Shown: positions 45,822 through 57,545, counted from the first letter of the stretch. The stretch: DNA of 64,000 nt from Fusobacterium ulcerans ATCC 49185 (GCF_900683735.1 NZ_LR215979.1:2914001-2978000), one strand, 5' to 3'. The notes: generated from the letters alone by a model not told the origin. Program-made: numbers and translations.

Positions 45822-48605
45822 TTAAAACTTAAACTTATATCCTATTGAGATCATATTATCAGAAATTTTTGATCTTTCTATAGAAATATCATAAGAAGCA
45901 TTTATTGATGTCTGCTCACTTATTTTTACTTCTGCTCCTAAATTTATCCATGTAGTATTTTTATTTAGTTTTATTCCTGTTATATTATATTCATTACCAG
46001 TTGTATCCCCTACATATCTGGCTTTGAAATCAAGTTTATCTTCTGAAAAAGAAACTACCTGAGTAACACCTCCATAGACTTTTACTTTATCAAATTTAAT
46101 TTCTCCTCTTATTCCAGCTACTCCAGAAAATTGTTTATAATTTTTTCTGTCAGCTTCAATACCATATATACTACTGGAATCTTCTTTGAAGCTTCCTCTT
46201 CTTACATGATCATACATTAAGCCAGCAAAAGGATTTAATTTTATTTTTTCATTCACAGGGAATTTATATCCAAATTCTCCATATAGAGAATAGATAACAC
46301 TATTATGATCTGTTTTTAAATGAAGATTGTCATTATTTATCCAGATATCTCTTTCAATATCACTCTCTGTATACCCTATTCCAGCTCTTCCTAAAGTATA
46401 CAATCCTTTTTTATTAAATTCATATAATCCATATCCAGATAACATAATATTTGTATTTTCAGCTTTACCAGCATATTTATCAAAATCAGCTTCAGCTTTT
46501 GAAGCAAAAATAACAGTTCCAAGGAGAAGTTTTTCAGTGAAATATTTATCTATTCCTACTTGTCCCCCATATAATTTTGTATCTGCCTCAGCATATCCAC
46601 TCTGATAAAGTTTTCCCTTTGCTCCTATTCCATTAAACCAAATTCCAGCCATATTTTTGTTTTCATCATCAGAAATAAGTGCCATTCTATTAGAAAGATC
46701 TCTGTTCATTTCTTTTAACTGTTTAAATATAAGATTCTGTGAAGAAGCATATATTTCAGCTGATAATGAATCTATAGTTCTTGGAAGAAGAGCATTAGGT
46801 GTAGCTAATATTCCAGAAGCTGCTTTTAAAAAAGAATCATTATTCCCAGCTGATACAAAAGAATTTTCTAAATTCATAGCTGTATTTATAGCTGAGAAAG
46901 ATGTCATTCCTAAAGATTTTGCCACATATTCTGTAGAATTTCTTTTATAATCTAAACTTATTTTATTATTTGTTATTACTATATTCTGAAAGTTAAAATA
47001 GTTATTAATTGGAGCTGTGTTTATGTTTTCAGAAACAACATTTTGAATTAATCCAGCAGTAATAATATCTTTTGTAATATACACATTGGAGGCAGGAATA
47101 CTTTTGGCTCCATAAGTTACATTTATTTTCCCATTTCCATTATCAAAAATTCCTGCAACTTCCAGAGCAGAAGTAATATCTATACTAATTGAACTGTTGC
47201 TGCTTCCTGTATAATTTCCATTAATTTTCAACCCTCCATAGGACACACTGAGACCCTCTGATGAAGTAGAATTATTTTTTATATCTCCATTTATAGATAC
47301 TTCTCTCTCAGTTATCCCCAAAGGAGATATTAATCCAACAGCTCTTAATGTTCCAGTATTCTCTAAAATTACATTTGAGTCTAAATGATTTGTCACAACA
47401 AGAGTTCCTTCTTGTACTGTTGTTTCTCCTTCATATATATTATTTCCAGTAAACCACAGAGTTCCAGTACCTTTTTTTATTATACCAGCATCTCCAGATA
47501 TGTCATTTGAAAAAGTATAATTTTCAATGTTTTCTGAAGAAGTTGGATATCCTTCCATGTCAATAATTACATTATCTACATGATTTCCTTCATTGTCAAA
47601 TGTAAGTCTTTTATCAAAACTGGCAGGCCCTTTCAAAGCCTTTTCTAAATTAAGATACCCCCAACCATAAATATTATCTACCCCAGCAGCTCCTAAATCC
47701 GTTGCTGTAGTTAGCAAAGATTGTTTGATAATATCTCTAGACATCCATGGATATTTAAGTTGTATAGCTCCTGCTGCCCCTGCTATCACAGGAGCTGAAA
47801 AAGAAGTTCCAAATGCTGTAGTATTATAGATTACTCCATTGTACTCTTTATCTGCGTTAGCCACAAAACTAGCAGTAATAGTCCAATTCATTGCATCTCC
47901 AGCTCTGCTGGATTCTCTATGAATCTTTCCAGTTGATGGATCTAATCCAACAACTGCCAGCCAACCTTTTTCAGCTTTAGGATAAAACTTTGGTAAAAGA
48001 GCCTCTGCTGTTGGATTAAAATCTCCTGTATTTCCAGCTGCAAAAATAAATAAGGAATCAGTTGCTGCTCTATTTACATAAAAATCAACAATTCCAGATC
48101 CCACAGGATAATTTTCTTTGGTTATTCCATAAGAAGGATTTCCAAAGGATTGGCTGAATATTCTTACTCCGTTCTTGTACATTTTCTCATACATACTTGC
48201 CTGAAATTTTATTTGCCCTCCTTCAGCTAAATAAGCAGGAATAGCATAAATTTTTATTCCATCACTTACACCTATTTTATTTCCTCCTATGAGAAGAGAT
48301 ACCAGTTCTCCATGAGTATATGTATTGTTTAATTTTTTCTGTGGATCAGCACCAAAATTATTGTCAATGAATATCCTATAGTTACCTGAAGGATCTTTAA
48401 ATTCATCAAAATATGAGAAAGATGTATCTATCACTCCTACTATTGTATCAGATTTTTTAAAATTCATTTCAACTTCTGGGGGAATAATAATATTACTGTT
48501 ATTATTCTCTGATGATGATCCTCCACCACTGCTTCCACAACTACTAAGTAAAATAGACAAAATTATAAATATATATGAATATTTAGTCTTAATATTTCTC
48601 TTCAT
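45822..48605 (-). CDS. Subtilisin-like serine protease autotransporter with lipobox
   Basis: 927 residues. The N-terminus ends in a lipobox (ILLSSC, Cys23) followed by a Gly/Ser/Asn-rich spacer. The S8 protease domain has Asp60 (VIDTS), His98 (THGELV), oxyanion Asn192 (AAGN) and Ser268 (GTSFSAP). A beta-strand autotransporter repeat follows (about 370-425, KKGTGTLWFTGNN...VQEGTLVV), then a passenger stem and a C-terminal barrel from about residue 650 ending in GYKFKF. This is like fusolisin-type fusobacterial proteases and, in having a lipid anchor, like NalP of Neisseria. Likely cleaves host or its own surface proteins. Confidence 0.9.
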   Translation of the reverse strand: MKRNIKTKYSYIFIILSILLSSCGSSGGGSSSENNNSNIIIPPEVEMNFKKSDTIVGVIDTSFSYFDEFKDPSGNYRIFIDNNFGADPQKKLNNTYTHGELVSLLIGGNKIGVSDGIKIYAIPAYLAEGGQIKFQASMYEKMYKNGVRIFSQSFGNPSYGITKENYPVGSGIVDFYVNRAATDSLFIFAAGNTGDFNPTAEALLPKFYPKAEKGWLAVVGLDPSTGKIHRESSRAGDAMNWTITASFVANADKEYNGVIYNTTAFGTSFSAPVIAGAAGAIQLKYPWMSRDIIKQSLLTTATDLGAAGVDNIYGWGYLNLEKALKGPASFDKRLTFDNEGNHVDNVIIDMEGYPTSSENIENYTFSNDISGDAGIIKKGTGTLWFTGNNIYEGETTVQEGTLVVTNHLDSNVILENTGTLRAVGLISPLGITEREVSINGDIKNNSTSSEGLSVSYGGLKINGNYTGSSNSSISIDITSALEVAGIFDNGNGKINVTYGAKSIPASNVYITKDIITAGLIQNVVSENINTAPINNYFNFQNIVITNNKISLDYKRNSTEYVAKSLGMTSFSAINTAMNLENSFVSAGNNDSFLKAASGILATPNALLPRTIDSLSAEIYASSQNLIFKQLKEMNRDLSNRMALISDDENKNMAGIWFNGIGAKGKLYQSGYAEADTKLYGGQVGIDKYFTEKLLLGTVIFASKAEADFDKYAGKAENTNIMLSGYGLYEFNKKGLYTLGRAGIGYTESDIERDIWINNDNLHLKTDHNSVIYSLYGEFGYKFPVNEKIKLNPFAGLMYDHVRRGSFKEDSSSIYGIEADRKNYKQFSGVAGIRGEIKFDKVKVYGGVTQVVSFSEDKLDFKARYVGDTTGNEYNITGIKLNKNTTWINLGAEVKISEQTSINASYDISIERSKISDNMISIGYKFKF

Positions 48606-48811
48606 TTCTTACCTCCTGCATTTTTATCCTCAATTTGGACATTCAAAAAATTAACATTTTTCCTTTTTAAAAAATTACTTTATTTTTTAAAAATGTCAAC
48701 TTTTTAAAATTAAAAAATCACAATTTAAGTTAAAAATATCTAACCATACAGAAAGTTTTTAATAATTATATTAAAAATATAATTTTATATTTTTTATTTA
48801 ATTTCAAAAAA

Positions 48812-48858
48812 TAAAAAAACTTCCAACAAACTACAAGTCTGTTAAAAGTTTTTTTGTT
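48812..48858. terminator. Hairpin with T run in the intergenic region
   Basis: AAAACTT..AACA pairs imperfectly with TGTT..AAGTTTT, flanked by A and T runs. It lies between divergent genes, so what it terminates is unclear; 48606-49025 otherwise holds no gene. Confidence 0.4.
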
Positions 48859-49025
48859 AAATGTGTAATCTTGATTAATATTGGGAAAAGATTTTATAAT
48901 AATTTTATACCTCTTTTTTATGGCATTATTGTTACAAATAAAATATTTTTATTGCAATAAGCAATATCTTACAAGAAAAAAATTCAAACTTATGTTAAAA
49001 TATTCCTAACACACAGGAGGATATT

Positions 49026-49871
49026 ATGAAAAAAGAAAGTAGAACTGTCATATTTGATAATGAATTGAATATAGAGGCATATAGTTTTAAGGGAGTAATG
49101 CAAAAATTTCCAAATCACTTTCATAAACACTTTGTGATTGGTTTTATTGAAAAAGGAGAAAGAAAACTTTCTTGTCTTAATAAAGAATACATAGTTGGAA
49201 GTGGTGATATTACAATTTTTAATCCCTATGATGTCCATACCTGTGAGCAGATAAATGAACTTCCTCTTGATTATAGATGCCTTAATGTATCTGAAGAAAT
49301 CATGGAAAAAAATATAATAAATATTACAGAAATAAAAGAAAAAATCAATTTTTCTCCAACAGTTATTACTAATCTTTATTTATCATCTTTAATAAAAGAG
49401 CTTCATTCCTTGATAACAAAAAAATCAAGAGAATTCCGAAAAGAAGAAATTTTTATACTTATTCTGGAATATTTAGTAAAATATCATTCTATACCTTTTG
49501 AAAATAATTATTCTGTAAAACAAAGTGAAAATATAAAAAGAGTATGTGAATTTTTAGAAAAAAATTTTGATAAAAATATTTCACTTGATACACTTACTTC
49601 TCTTACAGATTTTAGTAAATACCATCTACTTCGTTCTTTTACTAAAGAAACTGGTATTACACCTTATGGCTATCTTGAAACGGTAAGAATAGAAAAAGCC
49701 AAAAACTTTCTTGAAAAAGGAGTCTCTCCAGCAGAAACTGCTTTTCTCACTGGATTTAGTGATCAGAGTCATTTCAGTAATTTCTTTAAAAAGTTCATAG
49801 GCCTAACACCTAAGCAATATCAAAATATTTTTATTAATAAAAACAAATCTCTGGAGGAAACAAATGAATAA
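49026..49871 (+). CDS. AraC-family transcriptional regulator
   Basis: 281 residues. N-terminal cupin (KFPNHFHKHFVIGFIEKGER, GDITIFNPYDVHTCEQ) for ligand sensing; C-terminal double helix-turn-helix (ISLDTLTSLTDFSKYHLLRSFTKETGITPYGY and the AETAFLTGFSDQSHFSNFFKKFIGLTPKQY signature). AGGAGG precedes ATG. It overlaps the transporter gene that follows by eight bases, so it most likely regulates its own operon. Confidence 0.9.
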   Translation: MKKESRTVIFDNELNIEAYSFKGVMQKFPNHFHKHFVIGFIEKGERKLSCLNKEYIVGSGDITIFNPYDVHTCEQINELPLDYRCLNVSEEIMEKNIINITEIKEKINFSPTVITNLYLSSLIKELHSLITKKSREFRKEEIFILILEYLVKYHSIPFENNYSVKQSENIKRVCEFLEKNFDKNISLDTLTSLTDFSKYHLLRSFTKETGITPYGYLETVRIEKAKNFLEKGVSPAETAFLTGFSDQSHFSNFFKKFIGLTPKQYQNIFINKNKSLEETNE

Positions 49872-50769
49872 CAAAAACACTTTAGGGCATATTTCTGCTA
49901 TTCTTACAGTACTTATATGGGGAACTACTTTTATTTCTACAAAGGTTCTTCTTGCACACTTTACGCCTATTGAAATATTATTTTTTCGTTTCACTCTAGG
50001 ATTTATTGCATTACTCCTTATATATCCTCACAAGCTGGTTCTTACAGATAAAAAACAGGAAAAATTATTTATGTTGGCTGGATTATGTGGAGTTACACTA
50101 TATTTTCTTTTTGAAAATATAGCTTTAACTTATTCCTTTGCCTCTAATATAGGAGTTATTGTTTCTATATCTCCTTTTATTACAGGGATACTTACTCACT
50201 TTTTTTTAAAACAGGAAAAGTTAAAACTAACTTTCTTTCTTGGATTTTTTGTTTCTATTTCAGGAGTAGCTCTTATCAGTTTTAATGGAAGTACTGTTTT
50301 AAAACTTAATCCTATTGGAGATATTCTTGCTGTATTAGCAGCAGCTACATGGTCTGTTTATTCTATAGTTACCAAAAAAATAAGTGATTACCAGTACAAT
50401 ACAATTCAGGTAACAAGAAGAATTTTTTTCTATGGACTGATATTTATGCTTCCTGCTCTTTTCTTTTTTGATTTTCGTTTAGGAATGGAAAGGTTTAGAA
50501 ATCCTCTTGTCCTATTTAATATATTGTTCTTGGGATTTGGAGCTTCTGCTGTATGCTTTGTTACCTGGAATCTTTCTCTAAAGCTTTTAGGAGTACTGAA
50601 AACAAGTGTATATATCTATGCTGTTCCAGTTATAACAGTAGCTTTTTCAGCTTTTATACTCAAAGAAAAAATAACTCCTGTTGCTATGTTTGGAACTTTT
50701 CTCACACTGGCTGGATTATTTATTTCAGAAAATAGACTTAGTTTGAAAAAAGGAGAAAAAAATGAATGA
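49864..50769 (+). CDS. EamA/DMT-family transporter
   Basis: 301 residues with ten membrane helices in two EamA repeats: HISAILTVLIWGTTFIST at the start and GDILAVLAAATWSVYSI in the second half. Members export amino acids or metabolites. GGAGG precedes ATG 49864 inside the end of the AraC gene. Substrate unknown; co-expressed with the AraC regulator and the DUF2000 protein. Confidence 0.87.
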   Translation: MNNKNTLGHISAILTVLIWGTTFISTKVLLAHFTPIEILFFRFTLGFIALLLIYPHKLVLTDKKQEKLFMLAGLCGVTLYFLFENIALTYSFASNIGVIVSISPFITGILTHFFLKQEKLKLTFFLGFFVSISGVALISFNGSTVLKLNPIGDILAVLAAATWSVYSIVTKKISDYQYNTIQVTRRIFFYGLIFMLPALFFFDFRLGMERFRNPLVLFNILFLGFGASAVCFVTWNLSLKLLGVLKTSVYIYAVPVITVAFSAFILKEKITPVAMFGTFLTLAGLFISENRLSLKKGEKNE

Positions 50770-51184
50770 TGAAAACAGTAAATGTGTAATAATTGTAGAT
50801 GAAGAACTTCCCTTAGGAATAATTGCAAATACATCTTCTATTCTTGGTATTACCCTTGGAAAGCATATTCCTGAATTAATAGGAAAAGATGTCCAAGATG
50901 ATAATAACAAAAATCATCTAGGTATAATTAAAATTCCCGTTCCTATATTAAAAGGAAATAAAAATATGATACGTGAATTGAGAGAAAAACTCTATACTTC
51001 TGACTTTGAAGATATCATTACAGTGGACTTTTCTGATGTTGCACAAAGTTGTAAGACTTATGATGAATTTGAAGAAAAGCTTTCTAAAGTTCATGAAAAA
51101 GATATGAATTATTTTGGAATAGCTCTTTGTGGAAATAAGAAAAAAATAAATAAACTCACAGGGAGTATCCCACTCCTTCGTTAA
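50762..51184 (+). CDS. DUF2000 family protein
   Basis: 140 residues. CVIIVDEELPLGIIANTSSILGITLGKHIPELIG and HLGIIKIPVPILKGN are the DUF2000 signature; the fold resembles peptidyl-tRNA hydrolase II but the activity is unknown. It starts with an eight-base overlap with the transporter and is often found beside AraC/EamA pairs, which suggests a linked role. Confidence 0.82.
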   Translation: MNDENSKCVIIVDEELPLGIIANTSSILGITLGKHIPELIGKDVQDDNNKNHLGIIKIPVPILKGNKNMIRELREKLYTSDFEDIITVDFSDVAQSCKTYDEFEEKLSKVHEKDMNYFGIALCGNKKKINKLTGSIPLLR

Positions 51185-51185
51185 A

Positions 51186-51214
51186 AAAAGACTGCTTTCA
51201 TTTTGCAGTCTTTT
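51186..51214. terminator. Bidirectional terminator
   Basis: AAAAGACTGC pairs with GCAGTCTTTT, nine-base loop, between convergent genes ending at 51184 and 51222. Confidence 0.88.
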
Positions 51215-51221
51215 AGTTTAT

Positions 51222-52079
51222 CTAATTTTTATTATTTTCTGCCATTTCTTTGTACATTTTAGAGAGATCTTTCTTTTCATGATCTGAATAGAAAAGTCCT
51301 AAGTTGTACTGAGCATCTTTTAGTCCTTCATCTGCTGCCATTTTATAAAATTTTTCTGCTAAATCATATTTTTTCTGTTCTTCATAGAGTATACCAAGAT
51401 TATTTTGAGCTTCTAAATCCCCTTGATCTGAAGCAACTTTCCAATATTTTTCTGCAAGAGTATATTTTTTCTGATTTTTATATAAAAGCCCCAAATTATA
51501 CTGAGCATCCACATCTCCTTGATCAGCAGACATCTTATAATATTTTTCTGCTAAATCATATTTTTTCATATCATCATACATACATCCTAAATTATATTGA
51601 GCTCCTCTATCTCCATGTTCTGCGGCCATTTTATAATATTTTTCTGCTTCATCAAAATTTTTCTGTTCATCATACATACACCCTAGATTATATTGAGCAT
51701 CTTTATCTCCTTGCACTGCAGCCATCTTATAGTATTTTTCTGCCTCTTTATAATTCCCCTGATCATCATATAAAACTCCCAAATTATATTGAGCATCTTT
51801 ATCTCCTTGTATTGCAGCCATTTTATAGTATTTTTCAGAAAATTCAGTCCTTCCAGTATCTTCATACAATATTCCTAAGGCATACTGAGCATCTATATCT
51901 CCCTGATCTGCTGCTATTTTCCAATATTTTTCTGCTTCCTCATAATTTCCTTCTTCATAATAATAATTTCCTTGAGTTACTTGGTTTTTTATATTTTTTG
52001 CTGCAAAACTACTACTTCCAAAACTTAATAGCAGGAGAACAACATAAAAAATACTTCCAAATCTATTTTTTAATTCCAA
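51222..52079 (-). CDS. Secreted Sel1-like/TPR repeat protein
   Basis: 285 residues. Signal peptide (~1-27, FYVVLLLLSFGSSSFAA), one partial repeat and seven near-identical 32-residue units with consensus GDxDAQYNLGxLYxxQxxYxxAEKYYKMAA. Such helical solenoids bind other proteins and are typically periplasmic. The 96-base DNA repeat is well conserved, so copy number may vary between strains. Single gene. Confidence 0.85.
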   Translation of the reverse strand: MELKNRFGSIFYVVLLLLSFGSSSFAAKNIKNQVTQGNYYYEEGNYEEAEKYWKIAADQGDIDAQYALGILYEDTGRTEFSEKYYKMAAIQGDKDAQYNLGVLYDDQGNYKEAEKYYKMAAVQGDKDAQYNLGCMYDEQKNFDEAEKYYKMAAEHGDRGAQYNLGCMYDDMKKYDLAEKYYKMSADQGDVDAQYNLGLLYKNQKKYTLAEKYWKVASDQGDLEAQNNLGILYEEQKKYDLAEKFYKMAADEGLKDAQYNLGLFYSDHEKKDLSKMYKEMAENNKN

Positions 52080-52222
52080 ATAAATCCCTCCTTTATTTCT
52101 ACTATTTTTATTCTACATTTTTTTGGAAAAAATTACAATCTTTCTTTGAATTTATTAGAAAAGACAGGAAGTTTATCCTGCACCCAAAATCTTAGACAAG
52201 TAAGATGGAGAGTGTATTTTTT

Positions 52223-52650
52223 TATGGCTAAATTAACACGAGAGCAAAGTATCCTTTCAAAATGTTGCTTGAAATTTCAAGTATAGCAAGAGCAACTTAC
52301 TATTTTTACAGAAATAAAAAGATATAGATATAAAAAATCAAGATATTATTGATAAAATCAAGAATATATTTTATGTGCATAAAAGAAGATATGACTATCA
52401 TAGAATTACATTAGAACTTAGAAATCAAGGCTTACAAGTCAATCATAAGAAGATTTTAAGGCTTATGAATAAATTAAATTTACATAGTATTATGCATAAA
52501 AAGAGGAAATAGTCTAAACAATGGATTAATGGAAGGTTTTTTGGCATAATGACATCAGAAATGTTTTATGGACAAAAAAATAATTTATAGAATAATAAAA
52601 AAATTAAAAGAATTAATTCCTATACAATATAGAAATCAATCCTTATTAAT
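52223..52650 (+). pseudogene. Decayed IS3-family (IS150-like) transposase
   Basis: Pieces of orfB in order but in different frames: MLLEISSIARATYYFYRNKK (from 52262, ended by TAG), then IIDKIKNIF...RRYDYHRITLELRNQG and VNHKKILRLM (52327-52512), then NNGLMEGFFGIMTSEMFYG from the catalytic domain end (52513-52590), and a rest of PIQYRNQSL (about 52620). Stop codons, frameshifts and a central deletion removing two catalytic Asp regions make it non-functional. Terminal inverted repeats were not identified. Confidence 0.8.
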
Positions 52651-52705
52651 CAATGTTTAAAATTAAGTTGGCTAAGAAAAAGAGTTCATTACAATTTCCT
52701 GCCTC

Positions 52706-53140
52706 TTATTTTTTAATGTTTTTACATTTTCTTTCTATAAATTCTTTGAATTTATGAAATGTTCCTACTGAAAAACTATCTTTTCTTACAATTATTCCAT
52801 TCTGCTTTCCTATCATTAGTACATAGAGCTTTTTTAATTCATATATTTTCTTTATTTGATTGTAATCAAATTCCATAAAGATTTTTCCTTCTTCAAGAGT
52901 TATTATATCTTCTCCAAAGCGAAAGATACTTTCTGGATGCACTCCATTATGTACAGCAAGAGTATTTTTCATCATATCTCTGCTTACTTTCATATGAATA
53001 AAATATATAGCTATTGAAAAGAAAAACATAACTACAAATACAAGTATCTCAAAACTACTTCTTCTTTTTACAATGTTTAAGTATGCTATCCAAAAGCATA
53101 TTACTGCAAGAATGGCTCCACATACCCTCAAACGTTTCAT
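52706..53140 (-). CDS. YcxB-like membrane protein
   Basis: 144 residues with two N-terminal helices (residues ~5-25 and 32-50) and a C-terminal soluble part: SIFRFGEDIITLEEGKIFMEFDYNQIKKIYELKKLYVLMIGKQNGIIVRKDSF, the pattern of the YcxB-like domain (PH-like). Function unknown. It stands alone next to the IS remnant. Confidence 0.65.
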   Translation of the reverse strand: MKRLRVCGAILAVICFWIAYLNIVKRRSSFEILVFVVMFFFSIAIYFIHMKVSRDMMKNTLAVHNGVHPESIFRFGEDIITLEEGKIFMEFDYNQIKKIYELKKLYVLMIGKQNGIIVRKDSFSVGTFHKFKEFIERKCKNIKK

Positions 53141-53346
53141 TATTATTCCTTTCAGATACTCTATAAAAATATTTTTAGTAACGTAGTATCTATTTTCAAA
53201 TAAAAGTTCTATATCTATCTCCTCACTTTCTTTTTTATATCAATTATATCATATATTTAAAACTAAAAAAATGTTCATTTTTATAAAAACAAACATTTTA
53301 GTAGTTTAAAGAGTATTATCATTTTATTTTTTATTAAAATAATATA

Positions 53347-54195
53347 TTAATCTTCTTCATAATTTATATTTTCTTTCAAAAAAGTTCCTTCTTCTAAATC
53401 TTTAAATGCCTGCTGAAGCTCAGCCTTAGTATTCATTACAATTGGTCCCCCCCAACTGATAGCCTCATTTAAGCTAGTAGAGCTTATGAAAAGTACTTGT
53501 GTATATCCAGAATCTGCTTGAATTTTAACATAATCTCCTTCTGTTAGTTTTACTGCTGTTTTTTCTTCTACTAGTACATCTCCAATATATGCATTACCTG
53601 AAAGTAAAAATAACATAACTGAAGCTTCTCTATCTGTATTAATAGTAAAAGAAGTATTAGATTCTAGATGAATATCATAATAATCTAAAGGCAAATATTT
53701 ACTTTGATATCCCTTTTTATCTCCATATTTTCCAGCAAGTAATCTTAATTTCCCATTTTCAAAAATAATTTCCTCAATTTCATGATTTTTTATACTATGA
53801 TATGCTGGAGGAACCATTTTATCTTTAGCAGATAAGTTAAGCCATAATTGAATTCCAAGCATTTGTTTTACTGCTGGAAGCTTCTCTTCATGCAAGATTC
53901 CAGAACCTGCAGTCATCCATTGGACTTCACCATCTTCAATCATGTCTTCATTCCCTAAACTATCTTTATGAATCATTTTCCCTTTATATATATAACTTAT
54001 AGTTTCTATTCCTCTGTGTGGATGAAGAGGAAATCCTGCTGTATAGTCATCTGGATTGGTACTATCAAATGAATCGAGCATTAATATTGGATCATAATCA
54101 TTTACAGTTTTATGTCCAAGTACTCTAACCAAATTTACTCCTGCACCATCTTGTGTTTTGAAACCTTTTACCTGTGTTTTGATTTTTCTTTCCAT
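53347..54195 (-). CDS. Pirin family protein
   Basis: 282 residues. Double cupin with the pirin motif PLHPHRGIETISYIYKG, and a third His and Glu (GILHEEK) completing the metal site. Pirins bind Fe or other metals; some have quercetinase activity and others act as regulators. No neighbour suggests which applies here. Confidence 0.88.
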   Translation of the reverse strand: MERKIKTQVKGFKTQDGAGVNLVRVLGHKTVNDYDPILMLDSFDSTNPDDYTAGFPLHPHRGIETISYIYKGKMIHKDSLGNEDMIEDGEVQWMTAGSGILHEEKLPAVKQMLGIQLWLNLSAKDKMVPPAYHSIKNHEIEEIIFENGKLRLLAGKYGDKKGYQSKYLPLDYYDIHLESNTSFTINTDREASVMLFLLSGNAYIGDVLVEEKTAVKLTEGDYVKIQADSGYTQVLFISSTSLNEAISWGGPIVMNTKAELQQAFKDLEEGTFLKENINYEED

Positions 54196-54540
54196 AAATA
54201 TCTACCCTCCATAATTTAAAGTAATGTTTATAATAATTAATAAAAGATTTATTTTTTAGTCATTTAAGTATTTTTTTAATGAAGTTTTTTATTATATATA
54301 AAACACTTCATAGAAAGATACTATATTATACTTTCATAAATCTATATTTCTTTTTATTTTTTATCATTACAAAAATAATAAAAATATATTAACCATAAAG
54401 AATAATTTTTAACATAATAAGCTAATTATTACAAATATAATTCAAAAAGAATGTCAGTCATTTACAGAGCTGAATTGGATATAAAACAAGAAAGATTTCA
54501 GTATAGTTATGAATGTAGGAAAAAATAACTTAGGGGAATA
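54196..54540. other. AT-rich intergenic region without a gene
   Basis: No open frame with a ribosome site on either strand. Probably contains the pirin promoter at its left end. Confidence 0.4.
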
Positions 54541-54569
54541 AAAAAACCGGCATTACCAGCCGGTTTTTT
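54541..54569. terminator. Terminator of the enolase gene
   Basis: AAAAAACCGGC with GCCGGTTTTTT around a seven-base loop; the G/C-rich stem and both-side A/T runs make it bidirectional. Confidence 0.92.
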
Positions 54570-54583
54570 ATATTATTTTTTAA

Positions 54584-55891
<1,308 letters not shown>

Positions 55892-55936
55892 TTAAAAAAA
55901 CCTCCTAATAAATTATATCTTTAATCTATCATTACT

Positions 55937-55965
55937 ATTATACCATAGTTTAAAAAATATTTAAA
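55937..55965 (-). promoter_or_regulatory. Promoter of the enolase gene
   Basis: Extended -10 TGGTATAAT on the minus strand, with a weak -35 (TTTAAA) 17 bases further upstream. Confidence 0.6.
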
Positions 55966-55976
55966 TTAATTTACTC

Positions 55977-57389
55977 TTATTTTATTTCAATTACTTTTAC
56001 AGAGTTAGTAGTTCCTCTTTTGAATACACTTTCTCCACAAATAGCAACTACTATATCTCCTCTAGTTACTAATCCTAACTCAACTGTTACTCTTTCAGCT
56101 AGATTAAAGAATGAATCAAGAGTTTCTGAGTTTCCATCTACATATGGAATAACTCCTCTAGAAAGCATCAATTGATTTGCTGTTCTTTCATTATTAGTAA
56201 TTGCAAGTATAGTTGCTGTTGGAAAATATCTTCTGATATCTCTTGCAGCTCTTCCTGATTCAGTTCCTACAACTATAACTTTTGCTCCCAAAGCTTCACT
56301 TACTTCTGCAGTTCCTTTTGCAACAGCTGAAGTTATAGTTACTTTTTCATTTTTACATTTATTTCTTGGAGTCACTAATGGATCCATTTTTTCTGCTATT
56401 TTAGCCATTACTGAAACAGCTTCTATTGGATATTTTCCTTTTGCTGATTCTCCAGAAAGCATTACACAATCTGTTCCATCAAGAATTGCATTAGCAACAT
56501 CATTTACTTCTGCTCTTGTAGGTCTTGGGTTTTTAATCATAGAGTCAAGCATTTGAGTAGCTGTAATAACCACTTTTCCAACTGCATTACATCTATCAAT
56601 CATCATTTTTTGGGCTACTGGTACATCTTCTACAGGAATTTCTACTCCAAGATCTCCTCTTGCTACCATGATACCATCAGATAGTTCAAGAATTTCTTCA
56701 AAGTTGTCTACTCCTTCTTGATTCTCTATTTTAGAAATAATTTGAACGTCTTTTCCACCATTTTCATCAAGTACTCTTCTTACTTCTCTTACATCATCAG
56801 CTTTCCTGATAAATGAAGCTGCAACATAGTCGATTCCTTGCTGACATCCAAATATCATATCATTTACATCTTTTTCTGATAATGCTGGAAGATTAACTGC
56901 AACATTTGGAAGATTAACACCTTTATTCTCTCCTAATTCTCCATTGTTTACAGCAACACATCTTACTTCATTTCCTACTACTTCTTTAACAGTGAACTCA
57001 AGAAGTCCATCATCAATAAGCACAGTATCCCCAGCTTTAAGGTCAGTTGTAAGTCCTTCATAAGTGACAGCAACTATTTTATTGTTTCCTATTACAGTTT
57101 TATCAGTAGTGATTGTGAAATCTTGACCTGCAACTATTACAGCATCTTTTCCACCTTCAAGTTTGATAGTTCTAATTTCTGGCCCTTTGTTATCTAATAA
57201 TAAAGCTGCTCTGATTCCAGTTTCTGCTTTTGCTTGTCTAAAGTTTTGAATTCTTTTCCCATGCTCTTCGTGATCTCCATGAGAAAAGTTTAATCTCATC
57301 ATGTTCATTCCAGTTCTTAATAATTCTTTTAAAGTTTCTACTGATTCAGTTTTTGGTCCAATTGTACAAACAATTTTTGTCTTTTTCAA
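55977..57389 (-). CDS. pyk: Pyruvate kinase
   Basis: 470 residues from TTG 57389, which has GAGGTGA five bases upstream and gives [16 protein letters not shown], the same beginning as E. coli PykF; a GTG at 57398 would lie inside that ribosome site. Active-site motifs [47 protein letters not shown] and [12 protein letters not shown]. Makes pyruvate and ATP from phosphoenolpyruvate. Followed by enolase. Confidence 0.95.
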   Translation of the reverse strand: MKKTKIVCTIGPKTESVETLKELLRTGMNMMRLNFSHGDHEEHGKRIQNFRQAKAETGIRAALLLDNKGPEIRTIKLEGGKDAVIVAGQDFTITTDKTVIGNNKIVAVTYEGLTTDLKAGDTVLIDDGLLEFTVKEVVGNEVRCVAVNNGELGENKGVNLPNVAVNLPALSEKDVNDMIFGCQQGIDYVAASFIRKADDVREVRRVLDENGGKDVQIISKIENQEGVDNFEEILELSDGIMVARGDLGVEIPVEDVPVAQKMMIDRCNAVGKVVITATQMLDSMIKNPRPTRAEVNDVANAILDGTDCVMLSGESAKGKYPIEAVSVMAKIAEKMDPLVTPRNKCKNEKVTITSAVAKGTAEVSEALGAKVIVVGTESGRAARDIRRYFPTATILAITNNERTANQLMLSRGVIPYVDGNSETLDSFFNLAERVTVELGLVTRGDIVVAICGESVFKRGTTNSVKVIEIK

Positions 57390-57545
57390 AATTCTCACCT
57401 CAAATATTATTTTTAAATTCTAAATATTATAAACAGTTTGTTATCCCCACTTGTCTTTCTCTCAATAAATGAAATTTATCTACTATGAAGTTTATATTAT
57501 ATAATGTAATTTATCAAGAAAATTATCGTGTATTTTTTGACCTTT

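Noticed and set aside
51222-52079. Regular repeats suggesting a CRISPR array
   Set aside because: The 96-base units are in-frame protein repeats without unique spacers.
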